From Pyrrhoderma lamaoense (taxonomy: Eukaryota > Basidiomycota > Agaricomycetes > Hymenochaetales > Hymenochaetaceae), in contig NBAZ01000001.1 of NCBI GenBank assembly GCA_002794735.1, positions 2,914,001 to 2,978,000 of the forward strand: 64,000 bases of DNA, written 5' to 3'. Position numbers and translations under genes: made by a program. The notes beneath the pieces were generated by a model that was given only the letters and a program-made list of their open reading frames with translations, was not told the origin of the DNA and ran no database searches. Below, piece by piece: positions 48,230-60,193 of this stretch; within the stretch, counting starts at the first letter, position 1; the number at the start of each line of letters is the position of its first letter.

Positions 48230-50723
48230 ATGGCACGAGAAAATAGCTTCAGCGACTCGGATGGGCGTTCGCTAACGTCGGATGAAGAGGAAGACTTCAT
48301 CACCTCTTCACCTGTATTGGAGCAAGGAAAGAATGCCCTAACATCGACAACTCAGTTGGCCCCACTTAGCTCGAATACGCCAACGCCAGGGATATCCGGT
48401 CTCCCTCTTCAAGCGTCCTCGTCAGGCGTTCCCTTCCAGGATAGGTCTATCTCTGCTCCAGAGAGTGTCAGACCAGACCCTCCTAAACGTTCTGAGACCT
48501 CACAGTCTGCCCCATCTGCTCAGCCAGCGTTGGACCGTTTCCGTGCGTCCGTACGCAAAGTCATCCACTTAAACCGCGGGTCATCCGCACTCTCAGTCCG
48601 CGGTATCGGTGCGGAGCCAGGAGTCGATCCACGTCGTCATTCGGCGTTTCTGCACTATGGGCACATCAGACAGAGGTGTACGATCGAGTTGGTGGACTAC
48701 AGTGGTGTGCGTGCCAGCTTTGGAAAGATGCATAATGAAGGGTTTGCAGACTTTATGAGAAGTGAGGCAGCTAGTAAAAGAGAGCCTTGGGTAAAAGTTA
48801 GATGGATAAATATCGGTGGTGTGAGTTGGGATGTGATAAGTACCCTAGCATTGAAGTATGGTATGCATTTCGATAAGAAATCATCTATATTACAATTACT
48901 GACGCGTTTTCTTGGCATTTTTATATACTTGTGTCGATAGATATACACCCACTCGCGCTTGAAGATGTTCTCCATGAAAGAAGTCATTCAGCTCGTTCGA
49001 AGTCTGATTACTACGTCAAACATCTGTTTATCCGTATCCTACGTCATACCCTTGGCCACGATGAAGATGATGACCTGGTTGCTGCCCCAGCTATCACTCG
49101 ACTTCCACGCTCGTCCAGCCCAGATGCAATGTACGGTGATCCATCGGAATGGGAAAACTCAGATGATGGAAGCTCAAGAAATCCTAAACAATATAGTGGG
49201 TCATGGGATGAGAATGTAACTCTAGACGACTCGGCCTCGGTTAAAAAGAAACCCGTAGGGGCAATGAGAAAGGCTCAAGCAGTAGCTATGACTGATTTAG
49301 AGCGTGGAGGCGATGAGCTTTTCAAAAGAGGTAGAAGGAGGGATCTCACCTCTCGTTCAGTAAGTCCAGGTTCTCAGCTATTCGCATACTTCGCCGGATC
49401 CTGAGTATGATAAATAGACAAAAAGAAAGAGATTAGCAGAGACGAAGACCATTGAGGAGTTGAAGCGTGGTGAGCGTGTGCTTGTGAACACCGTCCCATT
49501 CTATATCTTCCTATTCCGTGATGGTGAGTTTACATGTGCTTCAGTAGTCGTGGATTGTCAGTGCTGAGCCTACATTATGTTTCAGGTACTGTCATTTCAA
49601 TCAACAGGACGCCAGAAAATGATTTTACACAGCCCATTATGGCTCGTCTTAGGCAACGCGACACGGGATTGCGTGTGACAGCTGATCCTTCACTCTTGGT
49701 CCAAAGTTTACTCGACTTAAGTATGATATCGCATCTCGTTGCATAATAAGCTACTAATTATGCTTCTATATATAGTTGTTGACCAAGCTATGGAGGTCGT
49801 GGATGAATATCAGAACAAAATCCTCAAGCTTGAGCATAACATTCTTATAAAGCCGAAGATGAAGACCGTCAGATATCTGCATATATTGTCCGGCGATCTG
49901 ACTTTACACAAACGCACTCTCGAACCAATAAAAACTCTTGTTTACGGGCTGAGACGTTATGATGTTGATCGTTGTCTGGCGCTCCTTGATCCTCAGCAAC
50001 GCCCCGATGAGAAAGTACAAGGATTTATGTCGCATAAAGCAAAAATTTATCTAGCAGATGTGCATGATCATATCGACTACATCATTAGTAGCTTAGATAT
50101 GTTTTCCAGTATTACGGAGAATCTAATCAATTACACATTTAACGTAAGTCGCTTAAGTTCCCATTTTATGGGCTTACTGTTGATTATTATACAGATGGCA
50201 TCTTATGAGATGAATGAGGTTATGTAAGTACTCTAACTCCTTTGTGGGGCATCGAATATCTAATGCATCTTGTATGATAATAGGCGGCGATTGACAATGG
50301 CAACAATCATATTCCTTCCTCTCACTTTGTTGACTGGTTACTTTGTACGTCTCTATCATATCTTAGCCTTAAGACTGTCGTTAATATGTCTTACTACTAG
50401 GGAATGAACTTTGAATCCATGTGGTCGGTACAAAACAACTCTGATTTACTGTACGTCTAACAACCTGTTTCGCTTTGAAATATGCTGATCGTCTTTTTTT
50501 TTTGAAGATTCTGGAAGATCGCGATCCCTGTAATGATTGCTGTGATACCTATGTTCATGTGGCCCGACATCGAGAGAATGTATCACTATGTCAAGAAATA
50601 TTGGATGAGGCGTAAAATTGAAATTGTAAGCGACAGTTATAGGGGACATGTGGTCAATATTTAACACTGTGTATATAATAGGACATGAAACGGCAACTAA
50701 GGTCCAGAAAAAAGCGTGAATAG
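48230..50723 (+). CDS. CorA-family magnesium/divalent metal transporter (Mnr2/Alr type)
   Basis: Membrane channel for Mg2+ and related cations. The first roughly 110 residues are Ser/Pro/Asp-rich and disordered. The cytosolic domain includes SAFLHYGHIRQRCTIELVDY, WINIGGVSWDVISTLALKY, HPLALEDVLHERSHSARSKS, and a long acidic/Ser insert (about 49030-49390), typical of fungal Alr/Mnr2 proteins. Then come VLVNTVPFYIFLFRDGTVIS, a long helix (DQAMEVVDEYQNKILKLEHN), HKRTLEPIKTLVYGLRRYDV and HIDYIISSLDMFSSITENLI. The two C-terminal membrane segments are TMATIIFLPLTLLTGYFGMN, carrying the signature GMN, and FWKIAIPVMIAVIPMFMWPD. It ends in a basic tail, RSRKKRE. About eight introns. Vacuolar versus plasma membrane location cannot be told. 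Confidence 0.92.
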
Positions 50724-51687
50724 GGTAATCAACACATATAATATACCATTTTTTATGTTGTCTCACTTACATATACTGATTGTTAATCTGGATTTTGTAC
50801 ATGTACACACTTCAACTTTTTATCAACGCTCATTCTCTTGTCTCAGTGATACAATATACATGGACATCTAGGAAGCTTTGTGACAGTGTATATGTTTACT
50901 TACATCTTCATTTTCTATAAAGGTTATAAATACATAGTAAAGGGGACCAACTGTTGAAGAAGTTCGGTATTTATTATCTATCCTTATCATTCTAATCTGC
51001 ACATATCTTATATGAAGATTTTGAACTGGACTCGATCTCCACGCAGAGACAATAGTCTACTCACAAAACAAAAAGTTGCACCCGTATTTACTCCTCCAGC
51101 CTAATACTCGCTTGCTTTGTCAAAAATAAGAATTTCTTACCTTTTGGGGGGAAAACCCCCATTTTTGAGACGTTGAGCTTAGAGAGGACTGAGCTAGATC
51201 CACTGCCGCGAAATCCTTCCCGATCAGGAAATAGTACAAAACACCAGATATACTTCACATCTTTGCTTGATCTCAAACCATGACAAGCCCGATCAGAACA
51301 TCGTTATTCATACCTATCGCGTCTCGTAACTCATGTACTCTCTCAGATCTAGTATATGCGTGTCCTGTGCTTTGATGTCATACAGGACAGCTTGACAAAG
51401 ATCGATCTCAGTACCTCAGTTCAACAATGTATCCAATCATCGTGCCCACCGAAGCTCAGTATACGCCCTCCGAATCTCCGTTTAACTCAAGGTATGCATA
51501 TATCTTATGATCGTTTATGTTAATAAAATTCAAATATCTATCCGATCGCAAGATCAATACATCTAGAATAGAACTGTCTATGACGAGATTACATAGGACG
51601 AATATCCGAGGTCCCGCATGGAAGAAAAGTAAGTGATATAGATCTTTTTGCATATCGTCTTTCTGGATGGGTACATGCAAATTACAT
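50724..51687. other. Intergenic between convergent genes
   Basis: About 960 AT-rich bases, with no supported gene. Confidence 0.45.
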
Positions 51688-52753
51688 CTATTTCCTTTGC
51701 TTCCTTTGTCTACGCTTCCTTTCTTGGTACTCTTGGAAGCCTACAAAGCAGCAATTGATTGCATCAACGAGTGAATCAATCAGGCCCATCTGAACACACG
51801 GTTGAGCCAGAGAAGTGATGAGGCAGAATGACCGACATACCTGAGTAGTCGAGTCATGGTACTTTCTGTTTTCCTCTCTCATCCTCACTTTTTCCTCCCT
51901 TGCTTTCCACAGCATGCCACGAAGCAGCGCTTGCGAAGACCTACTGTGCATATTATCCCTGTTCATCTGTAGCAAGCTGATCAGGGCTTTAAAAAGCACA
52001 CACTGTGATCGGACGGAAAAAATCATCCAAGCCACGAGTGCTACATGGTACGGCATGATTATGTTCTTGTCTCTCATACAAGTGACGAGTCTCATGAGGC
52101 TGTAGACCTCTTCGAGGTGAGATCGATCACAAACTGGAGTTTTACTCTCGTAATCGTCCTTCTGGAGCGAGAGTAAACGGTGAATATAATGAATCTACAT
52201 GTCACTACGACTGAAGCACATACCGAGTTTAACAGAAACCTTAATTTACTTATGAGGGCGTCTACAATTGGCCGCTTCACCAACGTCTCTTCTTTCCGAG
52301 AAGTTACCTTTCCGACCCATGAGAATAGGTCACTGCATCCAAGTAATACTTCTTGGATATCACTGAGCGTCCGAAATCTCTGGATACGCCCTATGATTTG
52401 ACATACGGCGATGTCACATTGTAATCTGGGGCAGTCCTCAGATAACAACGCATCTCCTTTCAGGTTATATGGGTTTACCAGCGAATGCTGGGTGCCTTGT
52501 GGGCTGGTAGATGATGATTTAGCATGGATGGGTGATGAAAAATGAAATTCAGTGGCTAAGTTGTGTTAAATATTTGATAGGTTACGAACCTGTTCAACCA
52601 TTTTTTAAGCTCTTTCATCTCAGCTCCTATTGGGGACTGATCCTTTCGATGCCGTCTATTGACGACCTCATCCATTGCTGGATCCCATGCTACCGTCTCG
52701 GTTCTGACTCCTTCTGAGTTCGTAGTATAGGGGGAGTCCATGATCCGGTACAT
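51688..52753 (-). CDS. Orphan basic protein, function unknown
   Basis: Not recognised. Four exons can be joined with canonical introns: 52753 down to about 52593 (MYRIMDSPYTTNSEGVRTET...), about 52558-52235 (LSEDCPRLQCDIAVCQIIGR), about 52168-51841 (LEEVYSLMRLVTCMRDKN, LRGMLWKAREEKVRMREENR), and about 51787-51688, ending in the very basic tail YQERKRRQRKQRK. The total is about 300 residues, mostly helical in composition, with no signal peptide. The basic C-terminus could be a nuclear localisation signal. The ATG at 52741 (MDSPYTT) is an alternative start. A TATA element lies about 95 bases upstream. Confidence 0.5.
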
Positions 52754-52845
52754 AGTGGTTATTGGAGTTGTTAGAACTAGAAGATGAAGAAACGTCTACA
52801 AAGTGAATTGAAGGGTGTTATGGTACACAACTGGTGTTATTGGAG

Positions 52846-52856
52846 TTTTTATATAC
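52846..52856 (-). promoter_or_regulatory. TATA box of the orphan gene
   Basis: The minus strand reads TAGTATATAAAAAC around here, about 95 bases upstream of the ATG at 52753. Sequence and spacing fit a core promoter element and support the gene call. Confidence 0.45.
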
Positions 52857-53844
52857 TAAAGAGTCCTCGGGCTCATTATATCGAGCTCAATCCAGGATTC
52901 CACTTCAAGTTATCCTCGTGTTTCCTGTTCACAACTACTCTCCATTCACACAGCCCTAACAAGTATCATTATCCATTATTCCAGTCCACATCGCCCATCA
53001 ATTTCTGATGTGGCTTTCGACGCCCCTACATTGGAATACATATCGCTCGAGTGGAACCAAACTTAGTTATTATTATCATCCGTACACGTTATATCTTACA
53101 GTCAGTGGCATCGAGTAATATATTATACTTGTTTTATTATCGCAAGCTCACATCACAAAAAAATCTCTGACAACCTTGTAATTTGATAATAACATGAGCC
53201 GCGCTATTGATTAGCGAACATAGGTTTCTATATGCCTTGATCGTGTAAATAAATAAGGTGCAACCTTCTTTCGTATAGAATTTAGTACAAGAATAACACT
53301 ACACTTAGTTGCTGCTTTTATCCTTTCTTGTATTTTTTTCGACAATTTACTCCCTCGAAACAAGTTGGTTCTGGATGTTTCTAACTCATAAATAAAGATA
53401 TTTTCTGGCCTCCAAGTACTGGATGACTCATTTACAGGAGAGAAAAGGTGAAAAAATCTGTATCTTTAAGGTGATATTTGATCTGAAGAAGGCGATGACA
53501 ATAGAACTATTACAATAACCAGAGAAGACGATATAGTTCTCAATAAGATCTACAACTATATCTATCTATGAAGACACATATATTAGCCCAAAAGCTACAG
53601 CAAACTCTATACATCCAAGAGTTTTATTATGTACTATTATGGCTTCCGTGGTTGCTATAGATGAGCGTACCTTCCTGTTTATGCCACCCTCCGAGTAGAG
53701 TGCTCTATTTTCGCTATTAAACTTACTCTTTGGACTATAGTATATCCATTTGATTAGCTTAAAATACTCGCTTCTCAAGATATACACTTTATTGACTATA
53801 TTCCTTTCATTCCTTAAAGTTGCTTTCATTTGGAATTTTATTAG
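52857..53844. other. Intergenic, AT-rich
   Basis: About 990 bases without a supported gene. Short ORFs on both strands look like chance in AT-rich DNA. Confidence 0.45.
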
Positions 53845-54085
53845 GGATTATTTGATCCCATATCGGGAAGATTGTCAATTATCTGATGTGGGCTTGATGA
53901 CTATCTTGTTTTGCTTGTTACCTATCGAGATTAAGAGATAAAAATGCTCATGTTGTGTTAAATCTGTCAACAAGCAGTATATAGGGAGCCAGAGATGCAT
54001 TATCGTCTGTGACATCACCGAGGTTACTTATGCACTACTCAATGACTTATCTATCTTCAATACTTTCGGCCTGATTTTACCCAGG
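53845..54085 (+). repeat. Tandem direct repeat, upstream copy
   Basis: This segment is a diverged copy of about 54276-54545. Shared landmarks in order are a TCCCATATCGGGAAGA-type word, a GGACTTG/GGGCTTG then TTGTT(T/C)TGCTT block, a TATA-like element just before GGAGC(C/T)AGA, CTGTGACATCACC, and CAATACTT(T/C)CGGCCT. Over the best-aligned 89 bases I count 15 transitions and 3 transversions. It is not followed by a gene copy that I can see. Confidence 0.75.
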
Positions 54086-54275
54086 GTACCGATCTATAAC
54101 GCTTCAGTTAAACCTTGATACTAACACTACTTTCAGGAACGTACTGTATGAATTGTTAACATTTCTGCTTTTTCCCATCCTTAACATTCTTTGTTTAAGT
54201 TGGCAAGAAAAATCATAATCATTAACTAAGTCGTGCAAATACCTTTCTTTCTCATTTTTCATTATTTTTTTTACA

Positions 54276-54545
54276 TATTACCTATATCCCGTATTGGGAA
54301 GAATGTCGACTACCTAATATGGACTTGGTAATTATATTGTTCTGCTTACTATTCATCGGGTTTTAGAAAAATATCATGCTTATATTGTCATCATCCTATC
54401 GACGAGTACAGAACAGAAGGTGTTAAACAGGTTCAAATAATATAAGGAGCTAGAAATGCTTTGTCAACTGTGACATCACCAGAATTACTTTCGCACCACT
54501 CGATGACTTACCTATCCTCAATACTTCCGGCCTACTTATATGCAG
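54276..54545 (+). repeat. Tandem direct repeat, gene-proximal copy
   Basis: Downstream copy of the repeat at 53845-54085, offset about 430-460 bases. It ends about 120 bases before the ATG at 54666, so it probably contains the promoter of the DUF2156 gene. An AATATAAGGAG TATA-like word lies at about 54440. Small indels separate the copies. Confidence 0.75.
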
Positions 54546-54665
54546 ATGCAACATTAGTGATGCTCCAGCAACTCTACACTTAACATCATCATACGCTATG
54601 GTATTAACAGCATCGTCCCAGACTCAGTCTAGTGGAAAAGAGACACTTAAGTCTACACTATTATC

Positions 54666-55890
54666 ATGCCAGCTCTTGAGGAGCTCATTGCCAAGTATGG
54701 AGACTCTGTACGTTTCTTTCTATTCACTCACCGTTTGTATTAGAAATGGTGCTTCTGATCACTCCGACTTACATTTCCATTTTATTTCTAGTCGAATACT
54801 ACTTGGATAGAAGAAAAGTTTTCTGTCTGGCGTCATCCTCCTACAGGATCCGCGATTGGCTTTGCAATACCTAATTCAAGCAAGCATCCCCCAAAAGACA
54901 TCGACCTTGGTCTTGCACCTGAACCAGTAACTCATAACTCGTCTGGTTCACAACACTCCGCGAACACCTCATACAATGTAAATGGGACTGGGGCTGGGAA
55001 CGGAAATGAGAACGAGGATGGACATAGCATAAGGTTCATCGTTGCCTGGGGTAATCCTTTATGTGAACATGACCAATTGCAAGAGGTGATACCTGCGTTT
55101 CTTCAATGGTGTAAACAAGAGGGATATTCTCCAATTTGGTGCTGTGTCTCCGATCCGACGGAACGAATACTTACAGAGGTATTTGGCTGGCGTGCAGTAT
55201 GCTGCATACAAGAGGACACGATCGACCCTCGTATAGTAGAGCCAGAGAAGAATAAAGAGGTAAGAAGGCATATACGTGGAGCTCAACGTGCGGGATGTAG
55301 TATCATTGAAGAGGAAGGTGTCCCAAGTGAGTATGAACGACGTGAAATTGATAAGTTGATAGAAGAGTGGAAAGGAGATAGAAAAGGTACACAAGTACAT
55401 ACAACAAATATTGAACCCTGGTGTGATACAGAACATCGCAAATATTTCTGTGCTCGCGATGCAGATGATAGGGTAAGACCTTTGTATAATCGCCAATGAT
55501 TACTGATCTCGATCCGATATTAACAAGGTAATTGGTTTCCTGTTCCTTGCGAAAGTCGGGAATGGATGGGCTCTCAAAGACAGCATCGCGTCTAAAGATG
55601 CCCCAAAGAACTTGACAGAGTGGCTCATCGCCTCTGCAATCCATTCACTTGCCGATGACGGCGAATCGAGACTTACGTTTGGTCCAACGCCTGCAAAATC
55701 ACTTACGACCGCAGAAAACTCTCAGATGTCATCAGACACTATCAAGTTCTTAAGCAAAACATATAGTGGCATTGAGCACGCAATACTAGGGAACAAACGA
55801 GAGTTCCGTAAAAAGTTTTACACAGAAGGAGAACCTATTTTTGTGTGTTTTCCTCCCATGGGCTTGGTCGACGTGGAATATCTGCTTTGA
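54666..55890 (+). CDS. Free-standing DUF2156 (LPG-synthase C-terminal) aminoacyl-transferase-like protein
   Basis: Exons 54666-54707, 54792-55472 and 55528-55890 join in frame to about 361 residues. The N-terminal part contains FSVWRHPPTGSAIGFAIPNS, a Ser/Asn-rich insert (about residues 70-100) and IRFIVAWGNPLCEHDQLQEV. The DUF2156 double-GNAT fold is suggested by FLQWCKQEGYSPIWCCVSD, RRHIRGAQRAGCSIIEEEG, EIDKLIEEWKGDR, RKYFCARDADDRVIGFLFLA, the alpha/beta element TEWLIASAIHSLADDGESRL then TFGPTPAKSL, and the terminal KREFRKKFYTEGEPIFVCFP. Family members use aminoacyl-tRNA to modify lipids: lysyl-phosphatidylglycerol in bacteria, ergosteryl-aspartate or ergosteryl-glycine in fungi. No aspartyl-tRNA synthetase domain is fused here, so the free-standing type is indicated. 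No transmembrane segment is seen. The exact substrate is unknown. Confidence 0.8.
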
Positions 55891-56214
55891 TGAAGATCTT
55901 GACTGATTAGATGATTTATACTTTTAAAGTACTAATGGATAGTTGGCTTTGCCACTGTCCTGTGGCTTGTATACAATGTATAAGCGAACAAAGGCAATCT
56001 TTAATAAAGTTTTCAGTAATGTAATATGATATGTTAACGATACTGTTTTGTTTTGTTTTGTTGTATCTTGTTTTGTCCCTTGATATACTTTATCTAACTT
56101 AGCGGAAAACAAAACAAAGTAAAGTATAACCAGATTCTATGTCGCGTAAGCATCATATATGTCATACCCATTGAACAAAGACTTGAACTCACTTTGAAAT
56201 GTAGATCAACTCCT
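55891..56214. other. Intergenic between convergent genes
   Basis: A 324-base gap. It contains a short TTTTG-repeat tract (56045-56080). No gene is seen. Confidence 0.5.
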
Positions 56215-58627
56215 TCACGCCCCCATTGCCTTCTTCGCCTTATCCTTTTCCCATCTCCACTTCTCGCACCCCTTCTTACTCGTTGCTACGGGATTAACAC
56301 TTTAAACACCTCATCTAATTCCTCAAGTGTGAAGCCAACAGTCTCAACCGCATATAGGTACCATACAACAGCTTCGAAAGCGTCCCAAAATACGAATACG
56401 AGCACATACTTCCACCCGATGTTTCCGAACGCTATCGGTGAGAGGAATAGCGAAAGGAAAGAGGTACAGCCTATTACGAAGATTTTCATTGAAAGTCCCT
56501 TTGCTCGCATCTCAGAAGAAAGACACTCCGCAGGATAAAGTGCCTGAAGTGGTGTATACTATTCTCATTGTAAGCTTCTATTGATTTCAGAAGGAAGAAT
56601 AAAGGGATTTCTTACAGTGAAAGCATAAACAATGTTAAACAAGATATAAAACGCCGCTCCAGCTCTTCCTATATTCAAATTCTTCTCTCCTCCTCCTTCA
56701 ACATAACCAGCCCAGATAGCGGAGAATGCTGCATTCGCAGCTAGCATTAATGAGCATCCAGCTGTCCCCAGACAAGAACTTGCCGGCGAGGCATCCTATC
56801 TGATAGTGATACAGCTACCCATGATGACAGCGCATTTAAGCATTGTCCGATCAGATTCATGTTGAATCTCATGCGAGTATCAAAACCGAGAGACTCATAT
56901 ATATTCAGCTATATGAAAACATACAAGTTAGCAGTATGTTATCAAGACAACTCAGATGATAATGAAGGGAAGGAAGGCACAGTGTTTTGTCTCACGTTAT
57001 AGTATCCCAATCCATTGCCTGACCATTGACCAAAGATACCCATGAGTAGTACCATGAAAGCACGCCAACGAGCATTCGGAGTAGCAATAAGCGGTCTGTT
57101 ATCAATTAGTTTTGTGTTAGCATAGTCACATACATCAGTTTCTTCGGCTCAATTTCCAAACGGGAAAAAGAAAGAGACTTACCTAAAGTCCCACCATTTC
57201 TCCCTCTCCTCCGCAACAGCGATACTTTCTTTGAATTCTCCAACCTGCAGGATTACCAATGGATCATCCTTTCGTCCATTCGCATGATACTTTTCCAAGA
57301 ATTCAAATGCCTCCTTCTCATAACCCTGCATATAAAGCCATCGTGGACTCTCTGGCAAGAAGGGCACAATTACCATTACTAGTAATGCTGGAACAAGTTG
57401 TATGAGGATAGGAATTCTCCATGCCCAATTCGTTGAGATACTCTGAGTAGCGAGAGTTATACCCGCTGCGGGAATGGCGCCTCCGAAGTAGCCTGTGTTG
57501 TAAAGTGCCGTGATTCTACCTCTGTATTAGGAAAATTTGTGAGTAAATCAATGTAAAGATGAGATATTTTCTGAAGATAGGTAAACCCATTTTTTTTGCA
57601 AGCTTACCTCCACTGTGGTGGTGAAACTTCAACTGCAAAAGTTGGAGCACTAACTTGAACGAAGCTCACACCTAAACCAAGTACAAACCGTCCGCCAATG
57701 AACATGCCTTTATTCATAGCGGCGGCTATAATAGCGGTTGCAATGAGGATGATGAAATTTCCCATGAACATCGTCCAACGGCGTCCAATTCGATCGCAAA
57801 CAATGCCCGCAAAGAGAGAGCCAGATAGCTGACCAATAGTGTATATAGCGAAGATGATACCCGTAGTAGAGTCAAGGGATCCTAGAAGTGTTGAAATAAT
57901 AAAGTCATGAGTAAGAGATTAAAGACAATATACTGAATTAATGTAGAAAGATACTGGAATGCATCCAGGATCGGAGAGTGGAGTATCTTCCGTAGATTAA
58001 ATGATTACATGACCGCAAATAACAACAGCAAATATTGAAACGCTAATCCCGTGAATATAAGTGATTCAGGGGTTATGTTTAATACAATACAAACGATTCT
58101 TGGTATCAAACATTAAGCGATCAGTGACTAATGATATTATTTGTATGTATTTTTGTCACGAGGCATTGGATATAAGCAATAGACTTGAGCATGTCAAAAT
58201 CAGCTCGCGCGCATACCTTGATTAAATTTCTTCTGATAGGAAGACATGCCATTGATCGAGGTCATGAGGGAAGAATCATACCCGCTCGTGCAGGCGCCTA
58301 TGAACGCTACTCCAGCACCTAGAATTGATAGTATATGTCGGTCATGTTTTCATTGATTATAAATAGTGAGGTAAAGCATCGGAAAGAACGAGGTGTGGGT
58401 CAACATTGCTCGAATTAGTGATTGAAGATATGGCATACAAAGGAGCCCAGCTTACAGGCGAACAGGACAAAGGTATTTCTCGTAAACAGGTTAGTCCAGG
58501 CTGTGTCTCCGACATCATCCCCAGCTTCAGATTTGTCAAGACTTTTCAAAGAATCTACTTCAATAGCCTTATCCTTCACAGCATCATCCTCCAAGGAGAC
58601 TTTCTCGCTAGAGTCTGATGATATCAT
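56215..58627 (-). CDS. MFS sugar transporter (lactose permease/hexose transporter family)
   Basis: Twelve-helix proton or facilitative sugar carrier. It starts MISSDSSEKVSLEDDAVKDK, an acidic cytosolic tail. Landmarks are GAGVAFIGACTSGYDSSLMT in helix 1, GQLSGSLFAGIVCDRIGRRW (the G-R-R loop), GRFVLGLGVSFVQVSAPTFA, SPPQWRGRITALYNTGYFGG, PFLPESPRWLYMQG (the PESPRWL signature before the central loop), GIFGQWSGNGLGYYNLNIYE, FTALYPAECLSSEMRAKG and the ETVGFTLEELDEVF end motif. The C-terminal tail is basic (KKGCEKWRWEKDKAKKAMGA). Extra bases are needed near 56770 and 56290. Introns are numerous, with one of unusual length around 57890-58215. By sequence it resembles fungal lactose/galactose permeases, but the sugar is inferred. 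Confidence 0.9.
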
Positions 58628-59600
58628 GTTAGCGCGAGTCACGGTGAAGACGTTCAAGTCCTTGGTTCAGTCTATATGAAGTTCAGATTTTCTAGTCCAA
58701 TATACAGTATCTATCCCAAGCTAGTAACCACTTGAAGATGGGAAAAAAGACTGAGGAGTCAGGATGTAATTCTGTCTATAGAAGATGCCAACGTTAGTCT
58801 TCATCAGTTTGAGTTTGCCTTCCCTGAGAAGGCTCAAGGAGGAAGAGTAGCTTATATTCCAGGAGCGAGTAAAATAGGGCCATATATAGGTGAATGGAGA
58901 TAAGCCGATAATGACTGCGTTCGAAAAACAAATACCTATGCTCCCCGGTCCGGTTGAGGAGCATTCAGTAGGTGCACTCGCTCTCTCATCTATCTTTATT
59001 GAATTACGGATCAACGAGATCGGCTGATGTACAACGAAAAGAATATATCCCGAATTTCTTCATATGCAACGTTTTTTTTCTCATTTCAAGCCGCTTTATC
59101 AGAAATTGAAAAAGAGAACAAAATGTAGAAGCGATATTCAGATAAGCTCAGCGTATAGCTGTTATTACATGTACTAAGCTATCCTCTAGAGAGCTCACGA
59201 AGATATAACGGTAAGATAGAGTAGTACAAGTAGGAATATAAAATAGAGAATGGAGGGAAGCAAACGGCAAACAGATTGGAGGTTACTACTCAATTGTAAC
59301 TTTGACCTATCGGTGATTACCGAGCTCGATTTCTTGGCGCGTCGTCACACCACGACCTCCAACACATTTGATAATTTCCATGTATCAATCAATCATTAAA
59401 ACGGACGAGGAATGGTTGAATTCGATAATGGAGAATAAACAATGAGAATCTACAAGTAAGGAGTTACCGGGTAAAGTTAAAAGGAATCACGCCTGAGTTC
59501 CACTTGTTTAGCTTCCTTATTTACAACTTAGTTACTATTGTTATAATTGTATCCACCTTCTTCGTGTTGACTATTGTTTGGCACCTTCCAAAATTGAACA
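58628..59600. other. Intergenic
   Basis: About 970 AT-rich bases between divergent genes. Several minus-strand ORFs here are short and have no protein character. Confidence 0.45.
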
Positions 59601-59608
59601 TATATAAA
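59601..59608 (+). promoter_or_regulatory. TATA box of the micro-gene
   Basis: TATATAAA lies about 85-90 bases upstream of the ATG at 59692. It matches a fungal core element and supports transcription of the small gene. Confidence 0.45.
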
Positions 59609-59691
59609 CCACAGGCTCTTTCCTCTCCCTTTTCATTGAACCACCATTGTACCACATTTTGTTCACTCTGATATTCAACACGATATAGAAG

Positions 59692-59878
59692 ATGACAAGT
59701 GATAACTTTTCTGCTAAGGACATCTTCCCTGATACTCCTGATACTCATATTATGGATGGCCAAGAACTGTATGTAATTCAGTATATGAGACTTGTGGTTA
59801 CAGTTTAACGAACAACACATCAGGGATCGAGACCTCTTCTGGAAGAAGAAGGAGGGCGATGAGTCGTCCGAAGTGTGA
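59692..59878 (+). CDS. Micro-protein of about 43 residues
   Basis: Two exons, 59692-59768 and 59824-59878, with a 55-base intron (GTATGT..CATCAG) join in frame. The product starts MTSDNFSAKDIFPDTPDTH and ends LFWKKKEGDESSEV. It is acidic with a short basic patch and has no signal or membrane segment. A TATA box lies upstream. Another frame through the second exon runs on to 60062 (from MSRPKCEKSSNW), so a longer product is possible if a base is missing. I do not recognise the protein. Confidence 0.4.
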
Positions 59879-60193
59879 AAAATCGAGTAATTGGACGGAT
59901 TATCGAAGTTTCGTGGGAAGAGGGAGGTATGGGATGTGTAGAGAATATGGAAAGACGGTTAAAGCGGAGGATCATCCACAGCTAGATCTCCTTCAGACCC
60001 TAATCATGCTTCAAGACATCGACGGTGTACCATGCGACTCTACTCTCGATAGAATGACTTGAAAGGTAAGATAAAAACATGCATGTGCAGAAGCATAGCG
60101 ATACTAAGGTACACATAAGTATATAGGATCGATTATAACGATGTTGCGAAGGAGTATAATAACATTAATGTACACTTAAATACATGTGCACGT

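Noticed and set aside
59521..59820. Minus-strand ORF over the micro-gene
   Set aside because: It overlaps the TATA box and exon 1 of the plus-strand spliced unit and has no recognisable features.
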